Source of the DNA: Spirochaetia bacterium
GTDB taxonomy: Bacteria > Spirochaetota > Spirochaetia > CADAEX01
Direction of reading: 5' to 3'
Assembly: GCA_017446885.1 (NCBI GenBank)
Contig: JAFSOR010000020.1
Span: 38,769 to 102,768 of the forward strand
Length of the DNA stretch: 64,000 nucleotides
In this document: positions 35,826 to 45,207 of the stretch, piece after piece
Layout: each line of letters opens with the position of its first letter
Position numbering within the stretch: position 1 is the stretch's first letter
Program-made: the position numbers and the translations under genes
The notes under the pieces: model-generated
What the model was told of the DNA's origin: nothing
The model's database searches: none
Seen by the model: only the letters and a program-made list of their open reading frames with translations

Positions 35826-36827
35826 ATGGAAGAAATAGTTAATATTGATAGCCTTGATTTACTTGAAAATAGAATTATCCTTCTGTTGAATACTGCAAGA
35901 AATCAAGTTGTAGATAATATAAATTTTACTATGGTTCATACTTATTATGAAATAGGAAGGTATATTGTTGAATATGAACAGAAAGGTAGCGACAGAGCAC
36001 AATATGGAAAAGCCATTTTAAAGAATCTTTCTTTACGGCTTACAAAGAGGTTAGGAAGGGGATATTCCGAAGATAATCTCGGGAATATGCGTAAATTCTA
36101 TTTGTGTTATCAAATTTCCGAAACACCGTCTCGGAAATTTACTTTAAGTTGGTCACACTATTTAAAACTTATACGTATCCAGAATTCTGATGAACGAAAT
36201 TTTTATGAAATTGAAGCAACTCAAAACAAATGGAGTACTCGAGAACTGGAAAGACAATTCGATTCTTCTCTCTTTGAAAGACTTGCATTAAGTCGAAATA
36301 AAAAAGCTGTAAAAGAATTATCATTACATGGTCAGATAATAGAAAAACCAGAAGATATTATAAAAGATCCATATATTCTGGAGTTTACTGGTCTTCCTGA
36401 ATTGCCAGAATATTCTGAAACAGAACTTGAGCAACGGCTTATAGATAATCTTCAGAGGTTTTTGCTTGAACTAGGCAAAGGTTTTACATTTGTTGGGCGG
36501 CAGGTTCGGTTATCATTTAACGAAGATCATTTCTATGTAGATTTGGTATTCTATAACCGCTTGCTCAGAGCCTTTGTACTTGTTGATTTAAAGCGTGGTA
36601 AACTAAAGCATCAGGATTTAGGGCAAATGCAGATGTATGTCAACTATTATGACCGTTTTGTAAAGCTGGAAGAGGAAAATCCTACGGTTGGAATTCTTCT
36701 ATGTGCTGATAAAAATGATTCTATTGTGGAAATTACATTGCCAAAAGATAATAATCAGATTTTTGCAAGCAAATATCTGACCGTGTTGCCAAGCAAGGAA
36801 GAACTTAAAAGGTTGTTAGAAAAGTAG
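35826..36827 (+). CDS. YhcG/DUF1016 family PD-(D/E)xK nuclease
   Basis: 333 residues. The N-terminal DUF1016 helical domain (YEIGRYIVEYEQKGSDRAQYG, LSWSHYLKLIRI) precedes a C-terminal nuclease domain (about 195-333) with FVGRQVRLSFN, D in FYVDLVFYN, and the catalytic VDLKRGK. Members are common beside type I restriction and other defence genes. The gene is clearly A+T-richer than the HAD gene before it. It is followed by a 31-residue ORF and a GmrSD-like gene. Confidence 0.88.
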   Translation: MEEIVNIDSLDLLENRIILLLNTARNQVVDNINFTMVHTYYEIGRYIVEYEQKGSDRAQYGKAILKNLSLRLTKRLGRGYSEDNLGNMRKFYLCYQISETPSRKFTLSWSHYLKLIRIQNSDERNFYEIEATQNKWSTRELERQFDSSLFERLALSRNKKAVKELSLHGQIIEKPEDIIKDPYILEFTGLPELPEYSETELEQRLIDNLQRFLLELGKGFTFVGRQVRLSFNEDHFYVDLVFYNRLLRAFVLVDLKRGKLKHQDLGQMQMYVNYYDRFVKLEEENPTVGILLCADKNDSIVEITLPKDNNQIFASKYLTVLPSKEELKRLLEK

Positions 36828-36833
36828 GAATTT

Positions 36834-36929
36834 ATGACAAAAGGGACTAATGCTCGGTCAGAGCAGAATTTGAGTTGGTTGCTGAAGCGCCTGCGCCATA
36901 TGGATAGGAAAATTGATTTTTGGAGGTAA
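36834..36929 (+). CDS. Possible 31-residue small protein
   Basis: ATG at 36834 behind AGGA, stop at 36927-36929. The peptide is basic and aromatic, with LSWLLKRLRHMDRKIDFW as a possible amphipathic helix. Its last codons form the GGAGG ribosome site of the next gene, so it may act as a coupling leader. Nothing comparable was recognised and it could be chance. Confidence 0.35.
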   Translation: MTKGTNARSEQNLSWLLKRLRHMDRKIDFWR

Positions 36930-36932
36930 AAT

Positions 36933-39002
36933 ATGGACGCACGTAAAGGTAACATCTATGAGATTTTAAATGGGAACAAGCAGTTCCTAATTCCAGTTTA
37001 TCAGCGGTATTACAGCTGGGATATTGAACAATGCACCCGCCTCTGGAATGATATCGTCGAGATGCAGAAGAAGGGGAAGGTAGGCCACTTTGTCGGTTCC
37101 ATCGTGAACATTGCGGAGCAGGCTATGCCGACCGGAGTCCAGAAATATATGATTATAGACGGCCAGCAACGAATGACTACGCTGTCATTACTCCTGCTTG
37201 CCCTGCGCGACTACGCGATCAAGAATCCGGACGATACCACCATCAATGCACGCCGTATTGACAACATGCTTTTGAAAAACGAGTATGAAAGCGGCGATGA
37301 GCGTTATAAATTACTTTTGACAGAGATGGACAGGGATATTCTGATGCGGCTTGTAGAAGAAAAGCCTATCCCGGATGATACCCGTTCAAGGCTGCTCGAC
37401 AACTATAAGTTCTTTGCTGGAAAGATAGCTGATAAAGACTTACAGCCTGCCGAAGTATATGAATCCATCGGCAAACTGCAGATCGTAAATATAACACTGG
37501 ACCGCACTGTGGATGATGCCCAGGCTATTTTCGAGAGTCTGAATTCCACAGGTAAAGAACTGTCTGAATCTGACCTGATTCGGAACTATGTTCTTATGGG
37601 GCTTGAACCTACGGAGCAGACGTATGTTTATGAGCATCTCTGGCGTCCAATGGAATTGCTGTTTGTTTATGAGACACAAGACTCCGTCATGGACAGATTT
37701 TTCAGAGATTATCTGACCATGAAGATCACGCGCATTCCTAAGCAGGATCGAGTATATGAAGAATTCAAACTCTATCACCTGAACTGCGAATTTGGTACTA
37801 TTCGTGAACTGTGTCAGGACCTGCTTACCTATGCCAAGTATTATACAGACATGGTATTCAAGCGGAGTAGCAATCCTGTGCTCAAGTCTCTATATGAAGA
37901 TATCAACGATCTGCGAATGGAGGTATCTTATCCCTTCCTGCTTAAAGTACATAACGATTATGCTGAGGGCATCATTTCAGAGGATGACTTGAAACTTATC
38001 ATCAGACTGTGTATCAGCTACGTTTTCCGGCGTAGCATCTGTGATATACCGACGAATTCTCTAAACAAGACCTTTGCGACGCTGAGAAATGAAATCAGGC
38101 AGGATGATTACGTCAATTCTATCAAGGCATTCTTTGTCATGCGTGACGACTATAAGGAATTCCCGGATGATGATAAATTTACTGTGGCCTTTGTATCAAG
38201 GGATATTTACACCATGCGCTCCCGTAATTTTATCCTCAGCCATTTGGAAAACTATGGTAATAAAGCTCCGATCATCATTGAGAATTATACGATTGAGCAC
38301 ATCATGCCTCAGAATAGCAGTTTGAGTCCTGAATGGCAGCAGATGCTTGGATCAAACTGGCGTGAGGTACAGAAGACCTATCTGCACACCATCGGCAACC
38401 TGACGCTTACAGCATACAACTCAGAAATGAGCGACCACCCGTTTATGGTTAAGATGGATATGGAGGGGGGCTTCAAAGAAAGTGCACTCCGTTTGAATGC
38501 GTATATCGTAAAGCTAAATGAATGGAACGAGCAGAGGATCAAAGAGCGTGCTGCAATATTGGCAGATAAGGCGAAGCAAATCTGGGCATTCCCGGATATG
38601 ACTGAAGCTGAGCTTGCTCCTTATCAGACTGTAGAGAAACTGGCAGAACGTTATAGCATTGAAACTTATGATACTAATGTTTTTACGAAAACGTTGTTTG
38701 AAGTTCTGGATCGCAGAATACAGAATCTTTCACCTGATGTAAAACGCGAATTTAAGAAACTCTATGTTGCATATAAGCTGGATACTAATTTTGTGGATAT
38801 TGTTTTCCAGAAACAGAGACTGCGTATATCGTTGAATATGAAGTTCTCAGAGGTGATCGATCCAAATGGCCTGTGCCGTGATATTACTGGCCTTGGCAGA
38901 TGGGGCAATGGTGATGTTGAGCTTTATATGGAACATACATCTGATGTTGATCAAATCATGGAACTTGTGGAGCAGTCCTATCGCCTTCAGGTAGATGAGT
39001 GA
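36933..39002 (+). CDS. DUF262/DUF1524 (GmrSD-like) type IV restriction protein
   Basis: 689 residues in one chain. The N-terminal DUF262 domain has QFLIPVYQRYYSW and the NTP-site motif DGQQR (76-80). The DUF1524 domain carries the HNH nuclease: IEHIMPQN (His456), then HTIGNLTL and YNSEMSDHPF. The C-terminal ~105 residues look like DUF5655, often attached to these enzymes. GmrSD enzymes cut modified (glucosylated hydroxymethylcytosine) phage DNA; the modification targeted here is unknown. GGAGG precedes the ATG at 36933. Confidence 0.9.
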   Translation: MDARKGNIYEILNGNKQFLIPVYQRYYSWDIEQCTRLWNDIVEMQKKGKVGHFVGSIVNIAEQAMPTGVQKYMIIDGQQRMTTLSLLLLALRDYAIKNPDDTTINARRIDNMLLKNEYESGDERYKLLLTEMDRDILMRLVEEKPIPDDTRSRLLDNYKFFAGKIADKDLQPAEVYESIGKLQIVNITLDRTVDDAQAIFESLNSTGKELSESDLIRNYVLMGLEPTEQTYVYEHLWRPMELLFVYETQDSVMDRFFRDYLTMKITRIPKQDRVYEEFKLYHLNCEFGTIRELCQDLLTYAKYYTDMVFKRSSNPVLKSLYEDINDLRMEVSYPFLLKVHNDYAEGIISEDDLKLIIRLCISYVFRRSICDIPTNSLNKTFATLRNEIRQDDYVNSIKAFFVMRDDYKEFPDDDKFTVAFVSRDIYTMRSRNFILSHLENYGNKAPIIIENYTIEHIMPQNSSLSPEWQQMLGSNWREVQKTYLHTIGNLTLTAYNSEMSDHPFMVKMDMEGGFKESALRLNAYIVKLNEWNEQRIKERAAILADKAKQIWAFPDMTEAELAPYQTVEKLAERYSIETYDTNVFTKTLFEVLDRRIQNLSPDVKREFKKLYVAYKLDTNFVDIVFQKQRLRISLNMKFSEVIDPNGLCRDITGLGRWGNGDVELYMEHTSDVDQIMELVEQSYRLQVDE

Positions 39003-39038
39003 TATTTTGTAGTCTTATTTATTTTAATCATTCCTGAT

Positions 39039-39077
39039 TTTAATTTAATCATTTTGCCCTGAAATGATTAAATTAAA
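39039..39077. repeat. Perfect 16-bp inverted repeat after the GmrSD-like gene
   Basis: Arms 39039-39054 and 39062-39077 are exact reverse complements, separated by TGCCCTG. The arms contain almost only A and T. A copy of the TTTTAATCATT motif also lies just before (39021-39032). It could terminate transcription in both directions or mark the right border of the second defence segment. Confidence 0.7.
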
Positions 39078-39142
39078 TTCTCAATATGATACGATTCAGG
39101 TTGTCTCCCATTTACGCAGCCTGTACATTGTAGTGACCCGCT

Positions 39143-39682
39143 TTAAAGCTTCTGATACACCTCTCCATCCAAAGTCTTCCAATGGAAGATGCCGTTCTCC
39201 AGAATCATGTAGCTGTTGGCGCTGCCGTTCTTGGGAATAGAGATTGAGCCAGGGTTCAAGTACAGGTTGTCATCAGCGAACTTTTCCCATGCAGGAATAT
39301 GGGTATGGCCATGGAGCAGGATATCTCCTTTCTGCAGTGGCGGTGGTGTCTTGGTATTGAACTTATGGCCGTGGGTCACATATATAATCCTGTTCCCCAT
39401 AGGAATGACACTGTAATCAGCTAAAATAGGGAACTCCAGCACCATCTGATCCACTTCGGTGTCGCAGTTGCCCCGGACACAGAAAATCTCTTTCTTCATG
39501 CTGTTCAGAAGGGTAATCACTTCCTTGGGAGCATACTCCTGGGGCAGGTCGTTCCGTGGGCCATGGTACAGGATATCACCCAAAAGCAGCATCCTGTCGG
39601 CTTTCTCGGCTCTGTATGCCTCTATCATCTGTCTGCACCAGTATGCAGAACCATGTATATCCGATGCGATAAATAGTTTCAT
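39143..39682 (-). CDS. YfcE-type metallophosphoesterase
   Basis: 179 residues. The metal-binding set is complete: ASDIHG (D, H), LLGDILYHGPR (D), VRGNCD (N), YVTHGH and HGHTH. YfcE enzymes hydrolyse small phosphodiesters in the cytosol. There is no ribosome site; CATAAT lies at 39694-39689, six bases before the ATG, with a weak TGTACA 17 bases upstream, so this too may be leaderless. Confidence 0.92.
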   Translation of the reverse strand: MKLFIASDIHGSAYWCRQMIEAYRAEKADRMLLLGDILYHGPRNDLPQEYAPKEVITLLNSMKKEIFCVRGNCDTEVDQMVLEFPILADYSVIPMGNRIIYVTHGHKFNTKTPPPLQKGDILLHGHTHIPAWEKFADDNLYLNPGSISIPKNGSANSYMILENGIFHWKTLDGEVYQKL

Positions 39683-39754
39683 GTTGTCATTATGTATGAA
39701 TTTTTTTCTTGTGTACAGGCAGTTTTTTTTGTATTATTAAAGAAGGAGTGCACC

Positions 39755-40009
39755 ATGATAAAGACAACTGTAGGTATTGATGGAATGATGTGCAGCATGT
39801 GCGAGGCACATGTCAACGACACTATCCGCAAGGCCTTTGAAGTTAAGAGTGTAAAGTCGTCCCATAAGAAAGGGGAGACCGAGATTATATCGGAGAATCC
39901 TATTGATGAGGATAAGCTCCGGAAGGCTATGGAACCTACTGGCTACGCTGTTACAGCCATTTCAAGCCAGCCATACGAGAAAAAGAAACTGTTTGGCCTT
40001 TTCGGCTGA
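39755..40009 (+). CDS. Heavy-metal-associated (HMA) domain protein
   Basis: 84 residues. ATG at 39755 follows GAAGGAG. The fold begins TTVGIDGMMCSMCEAHV with the C-x2-C metal site, and ends in a lysine-rich KKKLFGLFG tail. This is the size of CopZ-like copper chaperones, though the C-terminal tail is unusual. It sits 12 bases before a DUF362 gene. Confidence 0.85.
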   Translation: MIKTTVGIDGMMCSMCEAHVNDTIRKAFEVKSVKSSHKKGETEIISENPIDEDKLRKAMEPTGYAVTAISSQPYEKKKLFGLFG

Positions 40010-40021
40010 TAAGGAGCATAT

Positions 40022-40972
40022 ATGAGTACACAGTCTATCGTCTATTTTACCAGAGAATTATCCCCTGAGGGTCTGCACAAGGTCTACAGCAGAATCAAGG
40101 AGAACATGACAGGCCGGATTGCCGTCAAGCTCCATACAGGCGAGAAGAACGGTCCCAACATCATTCCAAGCAGCTGGGTAAAGAAGTTCATGGCAGGGGA
40201 GAAGGAGCTTAAATCAAGCGGAACTATCGTAGAGACCAACACCTATTACGAGGGCGACCGGTACACCACAGAACAGCACCGAGAGACTCTTAAGGTGAAC
40301 GGCTGGGATTTCTGCCCTGTGGATATAATGGACGAGGATGGGACTGTCACCCTGCCTATAAAAGGGGGCAAGTGGATGAAACAGATGTCCCACGGCTCCC
40401 ACATGCTTAACTACGATTCACTCCTGGCACTGACCCATTTCAAGGGGCATGCTATGGGAGGCTTCGGCGGTTCCAACAAGAATATCGGCATCGGATGTGC
40501 CGACGGTCGTCTGGGTAAAAAGTGGATTCATACCAAGGAAGGCTCAGGCGATATGTGGTCTATTGCCGAGGAGGAGCTTATGGAGCGTATCTCCGAGTCC
40601 ACCAAGGCTACCATCGACTACTTTGGAAAGCACACTGCCTACATCAATGTGATGCGGAACATGTCTGTCTCCTGCGACTGCGAAGGTACTGCTGCCATGC
40701 CGGTTGTGACCCCGAACGTTGGAATTCTGGGCTCTCTGGACATCCTGGCTGTGGACAAGGCCTGTATTGATATTGTCTACGCCATGAGGGAGGATGAGCA
40801 TCACGACCTGGTGGAGCGGATTGAGACCCGCCATGGCCTACGCCAGCTTTCTTATATGAAAGAGCTGGGGATGGGCAACGACCAGTACATCCTGATTGAC
40901 CTGGACAATAATGATGCCAAGATGACTCCTAAGGAAGCAGTGCAGAACCTTAAACCGTTTGTAAATGGTTGA
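40022..40972 (+). CDS. DUF362 domain protein, cytosolic paralogue
   Basis: 316 residues without signal peptide. LTHFKGHAMGGFGGSNKNIGIG and the C-terminal block GILGSLDILAVDKACIDIVYAM are DUF362 hallmarks; SVSCDCEG adds a Cys-x-Cys pair. DUF362 proteins are often joined to ferredoxin domains and are thought to be redox-related; the function is unknown. An exported paralogue lies at 56037-57038. Ribosome site AAGGAG at 40010-40015. The end overlaps convergent carB by 23 bases. Confidence 0.87.
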   Translation: MSTQSIVYFTRELSPEGLHKVYSRIKENMTGRIAVKLHTGEKNGPNIIPSSWVKKFMAGEKELKSSGTIVETNTYYEGDRYTTEQHRETLKVNGWDFCPVDIMDEDGTVTLPIKGGKWMKQMSHGSHMLNYDSLLALTHFKGHAMGGFGGSNKNIGIGCADGRLGKKWIHTKEGSGDMWSIAEEELMERISESTKATIDYFGKHTAYINVMRNMSVSCDCEGTAAMPVVTPNVGILGSLDILAVDKACIDIVYAMREDEHHDLVERIETRHGLRQLSYMKELGMGNDQYILIDLDNNDAKMTPKEAVQNLKPFVNG

Positions 40973-43900
40973 TATCCACTAACTCGGTGTTATTAAGGTT
41001 GTAGCGGCTTGCGATAATCCTTATCAAAGCTCCGGCCGTATCCAGGCTGGTCAGGCACGGTATGCCCAGCTGCATAGCCCTGCGGTGTATTGCTATAAAG
41101 TCGCCCATTGTGGAGTCTTTGACCGCACCGGTATAAATCAGGTAGTGTATCTTCTTCTGCTCCATAAGAGAGTAGATTTCCTCTGACTCTGTGGCGTTTG
41201 ATACGCTGTGAACTGGTATTCCCTGCCTTTTTATGGTCTCGGCAGTTCCAGGGGTTGCATAAAGCTTTATCCCCAGGTCGTAGAACTGCTCGGCAATGGA
41301 AAGTATCTCCTGATAGTCTATCTCGGCCACAGAAAGTAGAACTCCCGATTCCATATTGAACTTTGACGGGATGGTGAGTCCTGCCGCTGTAAGCCCCTTG
41401 AACAGGGCCTCTGCCGTGGTCTTGCCTATTCCCAGCACCTCGCCGGTGGACTTCATCTCGGGTCCCAGAATAGCATTGGCATCGTTAAGCTTCTCGAAAG
41501 AGAATACCGGCACCTTGACCGCATGGCATGGAGGTGTGCGGTAAAGCCCTGTGCCATAGCCCATATCCTTAAGCTTTTTGCCCAGCATGACACGGCTTGC
41601 TATATCAACCATAGGTATGCCTGTCACTTTGCTTATATAAGGGACAGTGCGCGATGCCCGCGGGTTCACCTCTATGACATAAAGTTCGTTCTCATATATC
41701 AGGTACTGGATGTTCACAAGTCCCTTGGTTCCCAGTGCCAGGGCCAGCTTGGTGGAGCGGTCGCACAGCTTGTGCAGCATGGTGCCCGAAAGGTTGTAGG
41801 GAGGGTAGACTGCTATTGAGTCGCCGGAATGGACGCCGGCCCGCTCGATGTGCTCCATTATTCCTGGTATAAGGACATCGGTGCCGTCAGAGATTACATC
41901 CACCTCAAGCTCGGTGCCTGGCATGTACTTGTCTACAAGCACGGGGTTCTCGATACCCGAAGCCAGAATGTTCTTCATATATTTCCGGGTCTGGTCATCG
42001 GACCAGGATATTGTCATGTTCTGGCCGCCTATTACATAACTTGGCCTCAGCAGCACTGGATAGCCCAGTGTCTCTGCTGCCTGAACAGCCTCTTGAAGTG
42101 TCTTCACTCCCATTCCCTTAGGACGGGAGATGGCAAACTTCTCCAGAAGCTTGTCAAAGCGGGCCCGGTCCTCTGCCAGGTCAATTCCCTCGGCCGAAGT
42201 ACCTAAAATAGGGATTCCATGCTTATCCAGGAACTGTGTCAGCTTTATGGCGGTCTGCCCTCCGAATGCCACTACAACACCTATCGGTTTCTCCACATCA
42301 ATGATGTTCATCACATCCTCTGGGGTAAGGGGCTCGAAGTAGAGCCGGTCCGCAGTGTCGTAGTCGGTGGATACAGTCTCCGGGTTGTTGTTCACAATCA
42401 CCACGTCATAACCCATTTCACGCAGTGTCCAGACGCAGTGCACCGATGAGTAGTCGAACTCGATTCCCTGTCCGATGCGTATCGGGCCGCTTCCAAGAAC
42501 CAGAATCACCTGCTTGCCGGAACGCTTGAAAGACCTTGATTCGCAGACCTCGTTGCATGTGGAGTAGAAATATGGGGTCTCGGCATTGAACTCGGCGGCG
42601 CAGGTATCCACCATCTTGTAGCTGAACCTGTAGCCAGGCAGCTTCTTTGCCCTGCATATATGCTGCAGTGCCTTGTCGGTGTAGCCCAGGTGCTTTGCCC
42701 TTATGTACTCCTCCTTGGAGAGCTTCTTCTTTCCTGCCACGGAAAGCTCGAAGTCGGCCAGGTTCCTTATCTTGTCCAGGAACCAGCGGTCTATCTTGGT
42801 TATCTCATGGATTTTATCTACGGAAATACCGGACTTAAGGGCTTCAAATACAGTGAAGATACGCCTGTCATCCTGTTCCCTAAGGCGCTCCATGACAGGT
42901 CCGTCATATAAAGAAGGGGCATTCAGGGTGTCAAAACCGTTCTCGGTTCCCCGCACAGCTTTCATTAGCGCTGCCTCGAAGCTGCTTCCTATGGCCATGA
43001 CTTCTCCGGTAGCTTTCATCTGGGTTCCAAGCTTTCGGCTTGAGCCTGCGAACTTGTCGAAAGGCCACTTTGGGAACTTGACCACAACGTAGTCCAGAGC
43101 CGGCTCGAAACAGGCACATGTCTTTCCTGTTATGTCATTCTTTATCTCGTCCAATGTGTACCCCAGGGCAATCTTGGTTGTTATCTTTGCAATAGGGTAG
43201 CCGGTGGCCTTTGATGCCAGGGCTGATGAGCGGGATACCCTTGGATTCACCTCTATGACTGCATACTCGAAGCTGTCTGGGTTGAGTGCAAACTGACAGT
43301 TGCAGCCACCCACTATGCCCAGTGCTGTAATCATGTTGAGCGAGGCAGAGCGGAGCATCTGGTACTCCTTGTCTGCCAGGGTAAGGGCTGGAGCCACCAC
43401 AATGCTGTCCCCTGTGTGTATGCCTACCGGATCCAGGTTCTCCATGGAACAGACTGCAATAGTGTTTCCTATGCTGTCCCGCATGGTCTCAAACTCTATC
43501 TCTTTCCAGCCTGCAATGCTTTTCTCCACCAGAATCTGATGGATAGGGGACATGTGCAGTCCTGTCCCTGCTATGGCCTTAAGCTCTGCCTCGTCATTCG
43601 CAATCCCGCCGCCCGAGCCGCCCAGTGTGAATGCGGGGCGCACTATGACAGGGTAGCCGATGTTCCGGGCCGCCTTTACAGCCTCGTCCAGTGTATTTGC
43701 AATCTCAGATGACACTACAGGCTGGCCTATAGCCTTCATGGTGTTGCGGAAAAGCTCTCTGTCCTCGGCCTTGTCTATGGCCTCTATATCGGAGCCCAGA
43801 AGCCGCACACCGTATCGCTCAAGCACGCCCCGCTGCGAAAGCTGCATGGCTATGGTCAGCCCAGTCTGGCCTCCAAGCCCTGCCAGAAGGCTGTCTGGCC

Positions 43901-44144
43901 GTTCTTTCTTTATTATTCTGGTTACAGTCTCCACATTAAGCGGTTCAAGGTAAATCTCGTCGGCCATAGCCTTGTCAGTCATAATGGTGGCAGGGTTTGA
44001 GTTTACCAGCACCACGTTTATCCCTTCGGCTTTGAGCACCCGGCAGGCCTGGGCACCGGCGTAGTCGAATTCTGCAGCCTGGCCTATGACGATAGGGCCT
44101 GAGCCTATGACCATTACTTTGCGTATACTTTTGTCTTTAGGCAT
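40950..44144 (-). CDS. carB: Carbamoyl-phosphate synthase large subunit
   Basis: 1064 residues, full length. Two homologous ATP-grasp halves: MVIGSGPIVIGQAAEFDYAG and VLGSGPIRIGQGIEFDYSSVH begin each N-terminal block, and EVNPRVSRSSALASKATGYP and EVNPRASRTVPYISKVTGIP end each ATP-grasp. A C-terminal MGS-like regulatory domain (about 935-1064) carries ATPGTAETIKRQGI. It makes carbamoyl phosphate for arginine and pyrimidines. It overlaps carA by 8 bases. No pyrBC or arginine genes are in the window. Confidence 0.97.
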   Translation of the reverse strand: MPKDKSIRKVMVIGSGPIVIGQAAEFDYAGAQACRVLKAEGINVVLVNSNPATIMTDKAMADEIYLEPLNVETVTRIIKKERPDSLLAGLGGQTGLTIAMQLSQRGVLERYGVRLLGSDIEAIDKAEDRELFRNTMKAIGQPVVSSEIANTLDEAVKAARNIGYPVIVRPAFTLGGSGGGIANDEAELKAIAGTGLHMSPIHQILVEKSIAGWKEIEFETMRDSIGNTIAVCSMENLDPVGIHTGDSIVVAPALTLADKEYQMLRSASLNMITALGIVGGCNCQFALNPDSFEYAVIEVNPRVSRSSALASKATGYPIAKITTKIALGYTLDEIKNDITGKTCACFEPALDYVVVKFPKWPFDKFAGSSRKLGTQMKATGEVMAIGSSFEAALMKAVRGTENGFDTLNAPSLYDGPVMERLREQDDRRIFTVFEALKSGISVDKIHEITKIDRWFLDKIRNLADFELSVAGKKKLSKEEYIRAKHLGYTDKALQHICRAKKLPGYRFSYKMVDTCAAEFNAETPYFYSTCNEVCESRSFKRSGKQVILVLGSGPIRIGQGIEFDYSSVHCVWTLREMGYDVVIVNNNPETVSTDYDTADRLYFEPLTPEDVMNIIDVEKPIGVVVAFGGQTAIKLTQFLDKHGIPILGTSAEGIDLAEDRARFDKLLEKFAISRPKGMGVKTLQEAVQAAETLGYPVLLRPSYVIGGQNMTISWSDDQTRKYMKNILASGIENPVLVDKYMPGTELEVDVISDGTDVLIPGIMEHIERAGVHSGDSIAVYPPYNLSGTMLHKLCDRSTKLALALGTKGLVNIQYLIYENELYVIEVNPRASRTVPYISKVTGIPMVDIASRVMLGKKLKDMGYGTGLYRTPPCHAVKVPVFSFEKLNDANAILGPEMKSTGEVLGIGKTTAEALFKGLTAAGLTIPSKFNMESGVLLSVAEIDYQEILSIAEQFYDLGIKLYATPGTAETIKRQGIPVHSVSNATESEEIYSLMEQKKIHYLIYTGAVKDSTMGDFIAIHRRAMQLGIPCLTSLDTAGALIRIIASRYNLNNTELVDINHLQTV

Positions 44145-45207
44145 TTTCCCGGCCCTCCATCATGGCTATGAAACGGTCGAAGAGGAAGCCGGTGTCCAGA
44201 GGGCCTGCAGAGGCCTCAGGGTGGAACTGTACAGTGAAACACTGCCTGCCGGGGTAGGTTATCCCCTCGCAGCTGCCGTCGTTTGCATTCACGAAGGTCT
44301 CTACTCCAATTCCCTTGAGGCTGTCAGCAATAACTGCATAGCCATGGTTCTGACAGGTTATGTAGGTCCGGCCGCCTTTTTCCTTCACCGGCTGGTTGCC
44401 GCCGCGGTGACCGTACTTCAGCTTCTCGGTCCGGCCTCCCATGGCCAGTGCTGTCAGCTGATGCCCCAGGCAGATGCCGAATACAGGCACTTTGCCCACC
44501 AGTTTCTTGATCTGCTCTATTGCAAATGTGTTCTCAGCCGGGTCACCGGGGCCGTTGGAAAGCATAATGCCGTCCGGCTTGAAGCTCAGTATTTTCTCGG
44601 CTGTGGTGGAGCTTGGTACAGCAATAACTGTGCAGCCCCTTGCAGTCAAAGAGCGTATGATATTCCTCTTGGCGCCGTAGTCCACCAGCACCACAGTATG
44701 CTTTTTTATTCCTTTGGGCTGGTAAACGCTCTCTTTCCTGCAGGTAACCTCATCCACAACCTTGGTCACGGCAAACTCTTTTATCGCAGATAAATCCTTT
44801 GGAACACGCGAGCATATCATGGCATTCATCACACCCTCTTCCCTTATCAGACGGGTAAGCTCCCGGGTGTCCACACCGCAGATTCCCGGAATTCCCTGCT
44901 TCTTGAGATATTCATCCAGCTGATACTGGCTTCTGAAGTTTGACGGGGTGTCGCAGAGCTCCCTGACCACATATCCTTTCAGGGCGCTTTTCCCTTCGAA
45001 ATCTTCCTCAATCACTCCGTAGTTGCCTATGAGGGGGAAGGTCTGGATTACAATCTGCCCTGCATAGCTGGGATCGGTCAGTGTCTCAAGATATCCTTCC
45101 ATATTAGTGGTGAATACCAGTTCCCCCAGACATTTTCCAGGAGCTCCTATATGTTTTCCCTTGAAAACCTTTCCGTTTCCAAGGACTAAGTATGCTGTTT
45201 CCATCAT
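44137..45207 (-). CDS. carA: Carbamoyl-phosphate synthase small subunit
   Basis: 356 residues. An N-terminal CarA domain ([30 protein letters not shown]) precedes the class I glutaminase with the nucleophile [15 protein letters not shown] and the His in [11 protein letters not shown]. It delivers ammonia to CarB. The ATG at 45207 overlaps the pyrG stop (ATGA) and follows GGAGAG. Confidence 0.97.
   Translation of the reverse strand: MMETAYLVLGNGKVFKGKHIGAPGKCLGELVFTTNMEGYLETLTDPSYAGQIVIQTFPLIGNYGVIEEDFEGKSALKGYVVRELCDTPSNFRSQYQLDEYLKKQGIPGICGVDTRELTRLIREEGVMNAMICSRVPKDLSAIKEFAVTKVVDEVTCRKESVYQPKGIKKHTVVLVDYGAKRNIIRSLTARGCTVIAVPSSTTAEKILSFKPDGIMLSNGPGDPAENTFAIEQIKKLVGKVPVFGICLGHQLTALAMGGRTEKLKYGHRGGNQPVKEKGGRTYITCQNHGYAVIADSLKGIGVETFVNANDGSCEGITYPGRQCFTVQFHPEASAGPLDTGFLFDRFIAMMEGRENA

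Noticed and set aside
42418..43119. Several short frames opposite carB
   Set aside because: They lie inside a 1064-residue CarB with all motifs intact and are shadows of its codon bias.
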